Translations under genes and position numbers: made by a program
Virus record (IMG/VR): IMGVR_UViG_3300046004_000428
Location: 1-36,765 of that record
Length of the DNA stretch: 36,765 nucleotides
Source of the DNA: a virus
Direction: 5' to 3' (one strand)
Part shown: piece after piece, positions 29,566 through 36,195 of the stretch
Numbering within the stretch: position 1 is the stretch's first letter
Layout of the letters: the number at the start of each line of letters is the position of its first letter
Notes under the pieces: model-generated
Seen by the model: the letters and a program-made list of their open reading frames with translations, nothing else
Database searches by the model: none
Told to the model about the DNA's origin: nothing

Positions 29566-30122
29566 TGCACTCTCCCATGGTTGATATGAAAGTTGTTAGA
29601 TACTGATGCCGAAAGACGAGCGGCTATTGCATCATCTTTATTGGAAAACACTCCAAAATATTTAGTTTTGCCGTTTACTTGTATTTTTGCTTCCCATTTT
29701 TCTAAAGCCTTGTTCCAAGTTACGCCAACAGTCCCACTGGTGTTGTTTTTTGCCAACTTCATGTTCCGTTGGTTTAATGCCCTTGGAACATCTCTCAAAT
29801 TGTTAATGCGGTTATCTGATCTAACACCATTTATGTGATCAATGAAATTGCTTGGCCAATCTCCATAATAAATTGCCCAAGCCGCTCTGTGCGCCCGTAT
29901 TTTTATTTCAAAGATGGACAAACGGACATACCCTTGCCCATCTTGCGTATCAGCAAGCGTTCCAGCGTATTTTGCATTCCAAATGGCGCATAGATGCTCT
30001 GGCGACTTGCTGCCACCATCAAAAACTTCCGGCCTTCTTGCGCTCCACGTCAAAACTCCTGTTTCCGGGGCGTATGACAGAAGATCGCGCAAAACCTTTG
30101 GTGTTATCTGATCCCGCTTCAT
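29562..30122 (-). CDS. HNH/AP2 homing endonuclease
   Basis: A 186-residue protein. The N-terminal helix (KVLRDLLSYAPETGVLTW) precedes the HNH core, with H78 (AHRAAWAIY) and H96 (FIDHINGVRSDNRINNLR). The C-terminal AP2-like domain spans about 129-172 (SGTVGVTWNKALEKWEAK, then KTKYFGVFSNKDDA). The ATG at 30122 overlaps the HTH gene stop as ATGA, and the gene ends with ATGA into DUF6378, so it is inserted with both couplings intact. The base composition is markedly more AT-rich than its neighbours, which suggests recent transfer. It is most similar within the window to the HNH protein at 18506. It would cut genomes lacking the insertion near its site. Confidence 0.9.
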   Translation of the reverse strand: MKRDQITPKVLRDLLSYAPETGVLTWSARRPEVFDGGSKSPEHLCAIWNAKYAGTLADTQDGQGYVRLSIFEIKIRAHRAAWAIYYGDWPSNFIDHINGVRSDNRINNLRDVPRALNQRNMKLAKNNTSGTVGVTWNKALEKWEAKIQVNGKTKYFGVFSNKDDAIAARLSASVSNNFHINHGRVQ

Positions 30123-30325
30123 AATTTTCCCCACGCGCTGGCTTCGCGGATGTTAATGTTGTCGACGATGTCGGCCAGGCGGTTGCGGCAAACGGCGTTA
30201 GGAATGGCGTGACCGTTCATCCAAGCCGACATGGTGTTTGGCGTCACGGGGACCTGGGCGGCGATCCAGGAGAATTTCCGGCCACCCTCCTTCGCCCATG
30301 ATTTGATCAGGTCTTGCGCCTGCAT
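30119..30325 (-). CDS. Cro/CI-like HTH regulator
   Basis: A 68-residue protein with an XRE-type helix-turn-helix: DLIKSWAKEGGRKFSWIAAQ, VPVTPNTMSAWMNGHAIPN (the recognition helix follows the turn), then RNRLADIVDNINI. The size and fold fit a Cro-like repressor. It faces the divergent early operon at 30457, and the region between holds two dyads that could be its operators. AAAGGAG precedes the ATG. Without an integrase in the window, its job may be early-to-late switching rather than lysogeny. Confidence 0.75.
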   Translation of the reverse strand: MQAQDLIKSWAKEGGRKFSWIAAQVPVTPNTMSAWMNGHAIPNAVCRNRLADIVDNINIREASAWGKL

Positions 30326-30378
30326 CAGGTTCTCCTTTGTATTTCTAACTATTCACACCTATCGGATAACTTTTCCGC

Positions 30379-30426
30379 AGTCAAGCGCAACTTTCCTGTT
30401 GCACATTGTGCGATTGGGTGTATGTT
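30379..30426. promoter_or_regulatory. Divergent promoter region with tandem dyads
   Basis: Plus strand: TTGCAC (30399-30404), 16 bases, TATGTT (30421-30426), driving the operon at 30457. Minus strand: TTGACT (30384-30379) facing the HTH gene, with a weak -10. Dyads GCAAC-N6-GTTGC (about 30387-30402) and GCACATTGTGC (30401-30411) overlap the plus-strand -35 and look like operators for the HTH protein. Confidence 0.6.
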
Positions 30427-30456
30427 GAGGATAAGGAAAACGAGAGGAACCAGACC

Positions 30457-30792
30457 ATGACCCCTTACACCACCACCAAGAACGGCGACCTGACCCCCAA
30501 CCGGGCTTGGGTCATGAGGACAGCTTGGGCGCACGTTGCCCGCGTCAACCAAGGCTCCAAGGTCATCCGCCGCGCGCTCAAGTGGGCTTGGGAAGAGGCC
30601 CGCAACAAGGTCAACGTCGAGCGCTCCATGATCGCGTGGAGAGCATCCGTGGCCAAGCTGGCAGCCATGGGGCCGGACGCCTTGCGCATGATGAACAACG
30701 AGATCGAGAACCGCTCGCGCATTTCGGCCGACGACGTGCAGACGCAGGGCCAGATCCGGCAGGCCATTTACATCGCGGAGAAAGCACAATGA
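30457..30792 (+). CDS. Early protein, helical, related to small phage AWxxAR proteins
   Basis: A 111-residue helical, basic protein with RAWVMRTAWAHVARVNQG and VIRRALKWAWEEARN, a segment that recurs in short early proteins of many phages. The second half is a helical extension (MIAWRASVAKLAAMG and onward). It is the first gene of the early operon, with GAGAGGAA about nine bases before the ATG; an open frame to 30406 is an antiframe. It overlaps the next gene by ATGA. Function unknown. Confidence 0.7.
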   Translation: MTPYTTTKNGDLTPNRAWVMRTAWAHVARVNQGSKVIRRALKWAWEEARNKVNVERSMIAWRASVAKLAAMGPDALRMMNNEIENRSRISADDVQTQGQIRQAIYIAEKAQ

Positions 30793-30872
30793 TCAGGGAC
30801 ATGATCGGCGTGGCCTGCCTGTTCGGCGGCCTGTACCTGATGCTGATGATTGGCATGGGGGCGGGGCTGTGA
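30789..30872 (+). CDS. 27-residue membrane peptide
   Basis: MIRDMIGVACLFGGLYLMLM then IGMGAGL is almost wholly one membrane helix. Both ends overlap their neighbours (ATGA at 30789-30792, GTGA at 30869-30872), which supports a real gene. It may alter the host membrane early in infection. Confidence 0.6.
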   Translation: MIRDMIGVACLFGGLYLMLMIGMGAGL

Positions 30873-31198
30873 CACAACACCTCCCCAACAAGTTCCACGA
30901 ATGGGACCAAGACCGCCTGCGCATCCTGTGGATGGCCGGCATCCCGAATTTCCTGCGCAAGACCCCGTCCGACGGGGAAAGCTACCCGCGCCAGGCATCC
31001 ACCGAAGTGGTCTTCGCGGTCGTGAATCATTTAGCCAACGGGCGCGACACACGCGGCGGCATCGCACGGTCCTTGAAGATAGGCGAGAAAACCGTCGACC
31101 GCGCGTTCACCGACCTGCGCGCCGAGGGTCGGCTGGTTAAGGAATACAACAATTCGCTGAAGATTTGGTTTTATAGCATCGTGGAGGTGCCAGAATGA
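30869..31198 (+). CDS. Winged-helix-like early protein
   Basis: A 109-residue protein from a GTG start at 30869. The segment VVNHLANGRDTRGGIARSL then KIGEKTVDRAFTDLRAEGRL (about 47-85) has the layout of a winged-helix domain, in which the recognition helix (EKTVDRAFTDLRAEG) is followed by a wing (VKEYNNSLKIWFYSI). The N-terminus HEWDQDRLRILWMAGIP is a separate helix. It may be an early transcription factor. It overlaps both neighbours (GTGA and ATGA). Confidence 0.65.
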   Translation: MTQHLPNKFHEWDQDRLRILWMAGIPNFLRKTPSDGESYPRQASTEVVFAVVNHLANGRDTRGGIARSLKIGEKTVDRAFTDLRAEGRLVKEYNNSLKIWFYSIVEVPE

Positions 31199-31476
31199 CC
31201 GCGCAGATCAAACAAATGCCGCCCGCTCACATCGGCTACGCCCAGGCGCGCTACATCCTGCGCAACCACCGGCTGCACGACCTGGACGCCATTGATGCCG
31301 CATTTGAGGTGTTGGCGTATAGCACAGACGAAGCCGACCGGGCTTTGTGCCGGGTGGTGGCAGACGAAATGTGGTTGGTGCCGACGCCTGGCGCTGGCGT
31401 CATCGTCATTACCATGATTGCCGTCGCGCTGACCTGTGTCGGGGTGGCGACATTAGTAGGGAGGCTCGTGCTGTAA
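31195..31476 (+). CDS. Small membrane protein with C-terminal helix
   Basis: A 93-residue protein. Residues 1-64 are a soluble helical part (YAQARYILRNHRLHDLDAID). Residues 68-92 form one membrane helix (VIVITMIAVALTCVGVATLV). The ATG overlaps the previous stop as ATGA and its TAA overlaps the next ATG as TAATG. Function unknown. Confidence 0.65.
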   Translation: MTAQIKQMPPAHIGYAQARYILRNHRLHDLDAIDAAFEVLAYSTDEADRALCRVVADEMWLVPTPGAGVIVITMIAVALTCVGVATLVGRLVL

Positions 31477-31646
31477 TGGCAATCAAACTGGACGCTGCGG
31501 ACACGCACACCGTTATTGTTGCGTTGGAAATTTACCGCGAGGAAGAACTTGCGGCGGGAAATCAGTGGAAGGTTGATCAGATCGACCCACTGCTGAAATC
31601 ATATCGCCGGTCGTTCAAGGCGCTTTGTCGATTGGGGCCGCTGTGA
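31476..31646 (+). CDS. Hypothetical 56-residue early protein
   Basis: A short soluble protein (MAIKLDAADTHTVIVALEIY, then REEELAAGNQW). The ATG at 31476 overlaps the previous TAA, with GGAGG upstream; the frame extends to 31347 but that part is an antiframe. It ends TGATG into the lipoprotein gene. Function unknown. Confidence 0.6.
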   Translation: MAIKLDAADTHTVIVALEIYREEELAAGNQWKVDQIDPLLKSYRRSFKALCRLGPL

Positions 31647-32002
31647 TGAAACACCTTCTCCTTATTCTCCCCCTCGCCGCCTGCACGCCGCACGTCGAGC
31701 GGTGCGTTGTCCTGCCGTTGCCGCTGGAATGCTCTCAGGGCGGCGGTGGCGGGCTTTCCTTGCTCGTCAGTGACAATGTGCAGCCGAGGCCAGACCCGGC
31801 CCCAGCGCCCGCTCCTGAGCCGCCTGCTCCTAAGCCGCCAGAACCGGAGCCGCCAGAACCGGAGCCGCCCGCACCAGATCCCAAGCCAGACCCGAAGCCA
31901 GACCACGACCGCGATGACCAGCATAACGGCGAGCATAACGATGACCACGATGACGACGATGACGACAAGCACGACAGAAAGCGGGGGCATGACGATGACT
32001 GA
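31646..32002 (+). CDS. Pro-rich lipoprotein with Asp/His-rich C-terminus
   Basis: A 118-residue protein. MKHLLLILPLAAC is a lipoprotein signal (lipobox LAAC, Cys 13). Residues 45-85 are a Pro/Glu/Lys repeat (PEPPAPKPPEPEPPEPEPPA), a stiff rod. The last 35 residues (PDHDRDDQHNGEHNDDHDDD and onward) are almost only Asp, His, Asn and Lys. The tail could bind divalent metal ions or cover a surface electrostatically, and the rod could hold it away from the membrane. Such a lipoprotein made early might block superinfecting phage or change envelope properties, but that is inference. The ATG overlaps the previous stop as TGATG. Confidence 0.65.
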   Translation: MKHLLLILPLAACTPHVERCVVLPLPLECSQGGGGGLSLLVSDNVQPRPDPAPAPAPEPPAPKPPEPEPPEPEPPAPDPKPDPKPDHDRDDQHNGEHNDDHDDDDDDKHDRKRGHDDD

Positions 32003-32249
32003 TGATCTTAAGTCCCGTCTTCTAAATGAAGACCACAACTACCATGAGGCAGCTTGCCACGAGGCTTGGGCGAAGATTGAAGCCCTGACGGCAGACAACG
32101 CGCGGCTGACATCGGTTGTGGCGCGGTTCGGGCTGATGTTCGCGGGCAGCGTCAGCGTAAAGCAGGAAGATGGTCGGATCGTCGCTGTCATTGTCCCGCC
32201 CAAAGGCGCGGTGAGCCACGCCGCCCTCACCGGAAAGGGCCAGCCGTGA
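31995..32249 (+). CDS. Early protein, paralogue 1 of the NARL/AALTGK family
   Basis: An 84-residue protein with a helical motif IEALTADNARL (about 28-38) and a C-terminal AALTGK. The two following genes share both motifs and the DNA around them. The start at 31995 lies inside the end of the lipoprotein gene; an ATG at 31989 is an alternative. The much longer frame to 31707 is an antiframe. Function unknown. The C-terminal motif overlaps the ribosome binding site for the next gene. Confidence 0.65.
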   Translation: MTDDLKSRLLNEDHNYHEAACHEAWAKIEALTADNARLTSVVARFGLMFAGSVSVKQEDGRIVAVIVPPKGAVSHAALTGKGQP

Positions 32250-32860
32250 GTGTTTATCTGGAAAAGTGTCTGCACTTCTTGGTGCATGAATATGACGCCG
32301 CGCCCGACTGCGGCATGACGCTTGATGATGATGAAGTCCGGTATATTGGCGCGCACATCACCGCCCTGACGGCAGACAACGCGCGGCTGCGTGCGGACAT
32401 GCGTCACATCATGACACATGTGGCCGAGCCATCTGACCTCGACGGCGACACGATCAATGCGCTGCGGGCCGATCTGCGCTTTGTCGGACGAGTTGCCCGC
32501 GCCGCCCTCAACGGAAAGGATAGCGAATGACTGATGATCTGGTGAAGCGGCTGCGTGGTCCGCAATCTGCCGAAGTGGACTATGCCACACGGCAAGAAGC
32601 CGCCGACCGCATCGAAGCGCTGACTGCCCAGCTTCAAGTCAGCAATGAACTTGGCAGGGCATTGGAAGAAGACGCAGGCCAGCTACGGGCAGACAACGCG
32701 CGGCTGCGGAAAGCGCTGACGTTCTACGCAGACGAAGAAAACTACAAAAGCCGTCTCTCCACCGATCCCTGTGGCTGCTGCACGACATGGGACGAGCCAA
32801 TAATCCACATTTACGGGGACGATAGCGGACATATTGCCCGCGCCGCCCTCACCGGAAAGG
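32082..32860. repeat. Repeated DNA modules in the three paralogous early genes
   Basis: Module A, 27 bases ending GCAGACAACGCGCGGCTG, is identical at 32082-32108 and 32363-32389, with a 19-base match at 32688-32706. Module B, GCCGCCCTCACCGGAAAGG, is identical at 32220-32238 and 32842-32860, with one mismatch at 32501-32519. Module B encodes the C-terminus and also carries the ribosome binding site of the next gene. Confidence 0.85.
32246..32530 (+). CDS. Early protein, paralogue 2 of the NARL/AALTGK family
   Basis: A 94-residue protein from a GTG at 32246, with GGAAAGG seven bases upstream. It has ITALTADNARLRADMRHI (about 38-55) and ends VARAALNGKDSE. The first half (YLEKCLHFLVHEYDAAPDCG) is unlike paralogue 1, so the repeated parts are modules joined to different N-termini. 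Function unknown. Confidence 0.65.
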   Translation: MSVYLEKCLHFLVHEYDAAPDCGMTLDDDEVRYIGAHITALTADNARLRADMRHIMTHVAEPSDLDGDTINALRADLRFVGRVARAALNGKDSE

Positions 32861-32877
32861 AGCCAAGCCATGAGTGA
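32527..32877 (+). CDS. Early protein, paralogue 3 of the NARL/AALTGK family
   Basis: A 116-residue protein. It starts MTDDLVKRLRG, like MTDDLKSRLLN in paralogue 1. It has RIEALTAQLQVSN, then LRADNARLRKALTFYAD (coiled coil, about 54-70), a Cys cluster (DPCGCCTTWDEP) and the end IARAALTGKE. The Cys cluster may bind metal. The stop overlaps the next start (ATGAGTGA). Function unknown. Confidence 0.65.
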   Translation: MTDDLVKRLRGPQSAEVDYATRQEAADRIEALTAQLQVSNELGRALEEDAGQLRADNARLRKALTFYADEENYKSRLSTDPCGCCTTWDEPIIHIYGDDSGHIARAALTGKEPSHE

Positions 32878-33058
32878 CTTCCGCTTTGAGCGAATTGCTA
32901 AAATCGACGAAATGTTTGCCGAAGCAACGCGGTGGTGCAGTTGGATGGTCATGGCAGCAAACGAGCGTGAGGGGCTTGTTAACGCGCTTAACAAAGAAGG
33001 CCACCAGATTGAACACAAGTACCAAGCCCGTGGAAGCAATGGAGATCAAGTTGACTGA
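32870..33058 (+). CDS. Hypothetical early protein
   Basis: A 62-residue soluble protein (MSDFRFERIAKIDEMFAEAT, then RWCSWMVMAANERE). The ATG overlaps the previous stop by eight bases and follows module B's GGAAAGG. It ends after the next gene's ATG. No motif is recognised. Confidence 0.6.
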   Translation: MSDFRFERIAKIDEMFAEATRWCSWMVMAANEREGLVNALNKEGHQIEHKYQARGSNGDQVD

Positions 33059-33332
33059 CACACACGCCGCGCCGGAGCAGATATTGGCGTCAAATTCCCG
33101 ACTGCGTGGATACAGCTTCACGGCCCTTGGTCCGCAACCCCATTTTGAAGGGGTTGAATACGTCCGCCGCGATCCAGCCGTTCTAGCCGCGCTGCCGGAG
33201 GTGCAAGCGCAGATCGACGAGGCTGTGCTGGCCGAGCGGGAATGGTGGATTACGTCCTTGGCCCCAATTAAGCATCAAGTAGAGTTCTACACCCGGAGAA
33301 CAGACTTATTCCGCAAGGGAGACCAGCCATGA
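33039..33332 (+). CDS. Hypothetical early protein (GVEYVRRDPAVLAALPEV type)
   Basis: A 97-residue protein. The segment HFEGVEYVRRDPAVLAALPE is common in small early proteins of alphaproteobacterial and other phages. The following helix (QIDEAVLAEREWW) and the end (RRTDLFRKGDQP) are unremarkable. The frame opens at 32874, but the upstream part is an antiframe of the previous gene. The ATG at 33039 is inside that gene's end. Function unknown. Confidence 0.6.
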   Translation: MEIKLTDTHAAPEQILASNSRLRGYSFTALGPQPHFEGVEYVRRDPAVLAALPEVQAQIDEAVLAEREWWITSLAPIKHQVEFYTRRTDLFRKGDQP

Positions 33333-33496
33333 GTGACACCCCAAACCCCGGCTCACCCGAGGCCGTCAAGCAGGGCTGCAAATGCCCGGTGATCGACAAC
33401 AGATATGGCCGGGGCATTCGTGACGACCGAGACGAGTTCTGGATCAACGGCGGCTGTCCGCTGCACGGGTTCGACGCAGAGGACGACAATGACTGA
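33329..33496 (+). CDS. Small Cys-containing early protein (GCxCPVIDN type)
   Basis: A 55-residue protein with GCKCPVIDNRYGRG and then GGCPLHGF. C17, C19, C43 and H46 form a likely zinc site. The sequence type is widespread in phages of several host groups. The ATG overlaps the previous stop as ATGA, and the stop overlaps the next gene's start by eight bases. Function unknown; zinc binding is inference. Confidence 0.75.
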   Translation: MSDTPNPGSPEAVKQGCKCPVIDNRYGRGIRDDRDEFWINGGCPLHGFDAEDDND

Positions 33497-33686
33497 CATC
33501 AAGGACCGCCTCGGACACCTTGCAGACCTTGCCAACGGACCCACTTTGCACTGGCCCTACATGGCCGTCGTGCTGACCGATGCGGCAAGTAGGATCGAAT
33601 CCCTGGAGGCGCGCGTCAGGTTCTACGAACGCCAGGCAAACAATAAACAAAGACCTATGGAGAACAAACATGACACGCAAAACTGA
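33489..33686 (+). CDS. Hypothetical early protein with coiled coil
   Basis: A 65-residue protein (MTDIKDRLGHLADLANGPTL, then DAASRIESLEARVRFYERQA). The second half is a short coiled coil of the type found in the paralogues above. The ATG lies inside the end of the previous gene; the longer frame to 33405 is an antiframe. Function unknown. Confidence 0.6.
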   Translation: MTDIKDRLGHLADLANGPTLHWPYMAVVLTDAASRIESLEARVRFYERQANNKQRPMENKHDTQN

Positions 33687-33993
33687 AACAGTCGTCCAGC
33701 ACGCCGCACGCCTGCACAATGCCAAGCTGGACACCGAGGTGATCGCCGAGCGCATGGGCGTGGCGCGGGTCACGGTCAACGGCTACATCAGCAAGGCCCG
33801 AGCCGCCGGCCTGATTGACGGCCCGATCGGCGGCAACATGGGCCACCTGCTGCGGTCCTTGCCGCCGGAAGTGCGGCATTGGCTGGAAAAGCAAGTCCCG
33901 GCCGGCGGGACGGTGACGGAAATGATCGGCGCCATTATCGCGGACGCTTACTATGAAGAAAACTATATTGCATACCCCGACACGGGCATGTAA
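33670..33993 (+). CDS. HTH regulator at the end of the early operon
   Basis: A 107-residue protein with a helix-turn-helix (DTEVIAERMGVARVTVNGYI, about 21-40), then SKARAAGLIDG. The C-terminal helical domain (LRSLPPEVRHWLEKQVPAGG) may mediate dimerisation. GGAG about nine bases before the ATG supports this start. It is the last gene of the early operon. The following 115 bases (33994-34108) up to the convergent gene hold only one weak inverted repeat (GCAGGGGC/GCCCCTGC, 68 bases apart). It may switch early to late transcription. Confidence 0.7.
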   Translation: MTRKTETVVQHAARLHNAKLDTEVIAERMGVARVTVNGYISKARAAGLIDGPIGGNMGHLLRSLPPEVRHWLEKQVPAGGTVTEMIGAIIADAYYEENYIAYPDTGM

Positions 33994-34108
33994 TCAGGTC
34001 AACGCAGGGGCGCCGGAACTCATGGTTTCGTTTTGGTCGAGTGCTAACCGAATGCGCCACATTCTTTGGAAATCAACCAGCCCCTGCAAACGATTCCTCA
34101 CACGCGCC

Positions 34109-35224
34109 TCACATCCCAACCTTGACCCGCTGAACCTCGCCCTTGGTTCTGTGGTAGGTGATGGCCTGAAGCTGCGCCCGCGCCGAGTAAGCGTGGCTCA
34201 CCGCGTAGGCGTCCCGCTCCGTCACCGCGCGCAGTTGCTCCCATTGCACCCCGCCGATGTCGGCCGACTTGTGGTGGTGAAGGTGGCCGGTGAACAGAAA
34301 CCGATACTTGGTGCTGCCCCACATTGGCGCGTATTCGTCGGCCAGGAAGAACACCAGCCGCTCGGCTTTAGCTTTGTCGCCGTGGTGCGCCGCAATCATA
34401 ACCTCGCCGAACTGGTGCGCGAAGAACTCGCCGGGGACTTCCTGAACCGTAATGCGCGGGTTTGACCGGAACCGCTGGCTCAACGCAAACAGGATTGCCA
34501 GATAGGCGTCTGGATTATGGTTTCCTGGCAAAATCCTGACGATGACGTCCCGGTGCCTGCCCGCGATAGTTTCCGCCGCAATGGCAAGCGTGAGGATGGC
34601 GGTCTGCGTCGTCAGGAAGTAACGGGAACTTGTGTCAAGCTGGTGCTTGCTTTTCTGCGTCTGGTTGGTCTGGTCGTTCGCGTGCGTGAGGTCTCCTACG
34701 TCCAGCAAGATAGCCGTTGCCGATGACGGGGAAGCCGCCACGCAGCGGCCTACCCAAGACACGACACGAGCCGCCGCTATTGACAGGTCATAATCCGCAC
34801 CGGTTTCCTTGCCCCAAGACATGGCGCCCAGGTGGACGTCAGCGAGAGGATAGACAGTCAGCAGGTCGTCATCTGCATATTCCGGGGGAGGTATTGTTGC
34901 AATGACGGGAACGGCTTCAAGCGCCGCCCTGATGCGCTCTGCGATGTCTTCCGGTGGCTGCTCAATCTTGTGGTAGACGGAGAACCCAGGCTCACCGTCC
35001 TTCGGTGGAACCTTCGTCCACATGCTATGCGGCACCAGCCCCGTGCCGACCGCGTCCATCGCTGTCTGCACGGCCTTGTCCCGGTCGTTATCCCGCCACC
35101 ACATGACAAGCGTATTTGGCGCAATGCCTAGTTCTTTGGCGGCGGCCCGGAAGGTACTGCCAGCGGCGAGGTGTCGGTTGACCACCTCGCGCCGACGGTC
35201 AGCCTCTCCGTCACGGAGTTTCAT
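34109..35224 (-). CDS. HTH-metallophosphoesterase fusion
   Basis: A 371-residue protein. Residues 18-45 are a helix-turn-helix (TFRAAAKELGIAPNTLVMWW). Residues 120-350 are a calcineurin-like metallophosphoesterase with PLADVHLG (DxH), LLDVGDLTHAND (GD), LPGNHNPDA (GNH), AAHHGDK and TGHLHHH (GHxH), all metal-site motifs. The domain belongs to the same fold as SbcD/Mre11 nucleases and various phosphodiesterases; its substrate here is unknown. The HTH suggests it acts on DNA. It is the last gene of the late operon, overlapping the tail gene before it by 14 bases and converging on the early operon. Confidence 0.8.
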   Translation of the reverse strand: MKLRDGEADRRREVVNRHLAAGSTFRAAAKELGIAPNTLVMWWRDNDRDKAVQTAMDAVGTGLVPHSMWTKVPPKDGEPGFSVYHKIEQPPEDIAERIRAALEAVPVIATIPPPEYADDDLLTVYPLADVHLGAMSWGKETGADYDLSIAAARVVSWVGRCVAASPSSATAILLDVGDLTHANDQTNQTQKSKHQLDTSSRYFLTTQTAILTLAIAAETIAGRHRDVIVRILPGNHNPDAYLAILFALSQRFRSNPRITVQEVPGEFFAHQFGEVMIAAHHGDKAKAERLVFFLADEYAPMWGSTKYRFLFTGHLHHHKSADIGGVQWEQLRAVTERDAYAVSHAYSARAQLQAITYHRTKGEVQRVKVGM

Positions 35225-35594
35225 CGGGCTGCACCGCCGTCAGCCCCATCGCCTGCAACGCCGCCACCCCATCCATCCCGCCAATCGCCGTCAGCACCCC
35301 CGGCACCGCCAGCACCGGCTCCGTGCTGAACACCAGCGCCGCCTGCGCGCGTCCAGCCGCCACCATGTCGATGATGCTGTCCACGTCCCATGCGGGCCTG
35401 ACGAGGGGCTGTGACGCGGCTGCGACCCACTCCTCGCGGGCTTCCCATGACGCGGCGGCGTACAGATTGCCGTCAGCATCGGTCCAGTTCAGGCCGGTGT
35501 AGGTTTCGCCGTCTGCGGGGGAGAAGGCCAAGCACATAGCCAACTGATTGGCATCGCTTACGAGGGCTTCGGGTGAGGCTGCGGTGATCCTCAT
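35211..35594 (-). CDS. Conserved tail-region protein
   Basis: A 127-residue protein starting MRITAASPEALVSDANQLAM, which overlaps the preceding gene as ATGA; the longer frame to 35624 is an antiframe. It contains TYTGLNWTDADGNLYAAASW and a Trp/Pro-containing helix (LVRPAWDVDSIIDMVAAGRA). The sequence type occurs next to tail fibre genes in Rhodobacterales-type phages and prophages, and I know no function. It may be a tail assembly factor or a minor tip protein. Confidence 0.65.
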   Translation of the reverse strand: MRITAASPEALVSDANQLAMCLAFSPADGETYTGLNWTDADGNLYAAASWEAREEWVAAASQPLVRPAWDVDSIIDMVAAGRAQAALVFSTEPVLAVPGVLTAIGGMDGVAALQAMGLTAVQPDETP

Positions 35595-36190
35595 GTGTAG
35601 GCTCCGGTTCTGGCGTTGACCCAAGTCTCGGTGTTCGTGATTGCGGTGGTGTCGAGGTTGGCCCCGAAGCGGGTGATGAGGCTGTAGATTTGGCCATTTA
35701 GGGGCAGTGTCGTGCCGCCACGGCGTCCGAGATAGAGCGGATAGGCTAGGAAGTTGCCGGTGCCTTGGTCTGTTGTGGATGTAGCAACCTGTGCGCCATT
35801 GATGCGGAGCGTTGTAGTGTCTCCTGCGATGTCGCCAATGCCTGTGAGAACATTGGTGACTGGCGATGAATAACCAGAAGCAATAACCGATACGCTTGTT
35901 GTACCACCAGAGCCAAACGCATAATTGTTTAGCGCGACTGATGGCGCAAAAACGACAAATGTGCCGGGGTTTGACGAAATGGCACTAAGCTCCAAAAGAA
36001 CGGTTCTTGCCGTATCACTCAGCTTCCTCACCCCCGCAAACACCTGCGCCTTATCCACCCCCGGCGTGATCGTGCCGGTGACCATGAAGTCATCAACCCC
36101 ATCAAACGCGAGATACGACAGCGACTGCACCCCGGCTTCGGTCACGTCGAATTGGTTCGTAACCTTTTGATATGCTGTTGGTTGCGACAT
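35591..36190 (-). CDS. Tail/receptor-binding structural protein, C-terminal half of a split gene
   Basis: A 199-residue protein. From residue 5 it has TAYQKVTNQFDVTEAGVQSL, SYLAFDGVDDFMVTGTITPG, KAQVFAGVRKL and ending FGANLDTTAITNTETWVNAR. This is the concanavalin/LamG-like C-terminal part of a tail protein whose N-terminal part is typified by WYDPSDLTTLF and MLDKSKGLVLG. Here that N-terminal part is a separate gene (147-1070), and an HNH gene lies between. GGAGGT six bases before this ATG lies in the sequence next to the HNH insertion, so the half-gene has its own ribosome binding site. The two parts may assemble after translation. Confidence 0.75.
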   Translation of the reverse strand: MSQPTAYQKVTNQFDVTEAGVQSLSYLAFDGVDDFMVTGTITPGVDKAQVFAGVRKLSDTARTVLLELSAISSNPGTFVVFAPSVALNNYAFGSGGTTSVSVIASGYSSPVTNVLTGIGDIAGDTTTLRINGAQVATSTTDQGTGNFLAYPLYLGRRGGTTLPLNGQIYSLITRFGANLDTTAITNTETWVNARTGAYT

Positions 36191-36195
36191 TACAC
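36187..36195. repeat. 9-bp direct repeat ACATTACAC, right flank of HNH insertion
   Basis: The second copy of ACATTACAC (see 144-152). It includes the ATG of the C-terminal tail half-gene. With the circle closed, the two copies enclose 584 bases holding only the HNH gene and its leader. Confidence 0.6.

Noticed and set aside
31735-31968. Minus-strand Gly/Ser-rich frame opposite the lipoprotein gene
   Set aside because: It is the antisense of the Pro/Asp repeats. The plus-strand gene has a signal peptide, a lipobox and start/stop coupling.
33994-34108. Terminator between the convergent early and late operons
   Set aside because: The only inverted repeat (GCAGGGGC and GCCCCTGC) has 68 bases between its arms and no T-run.
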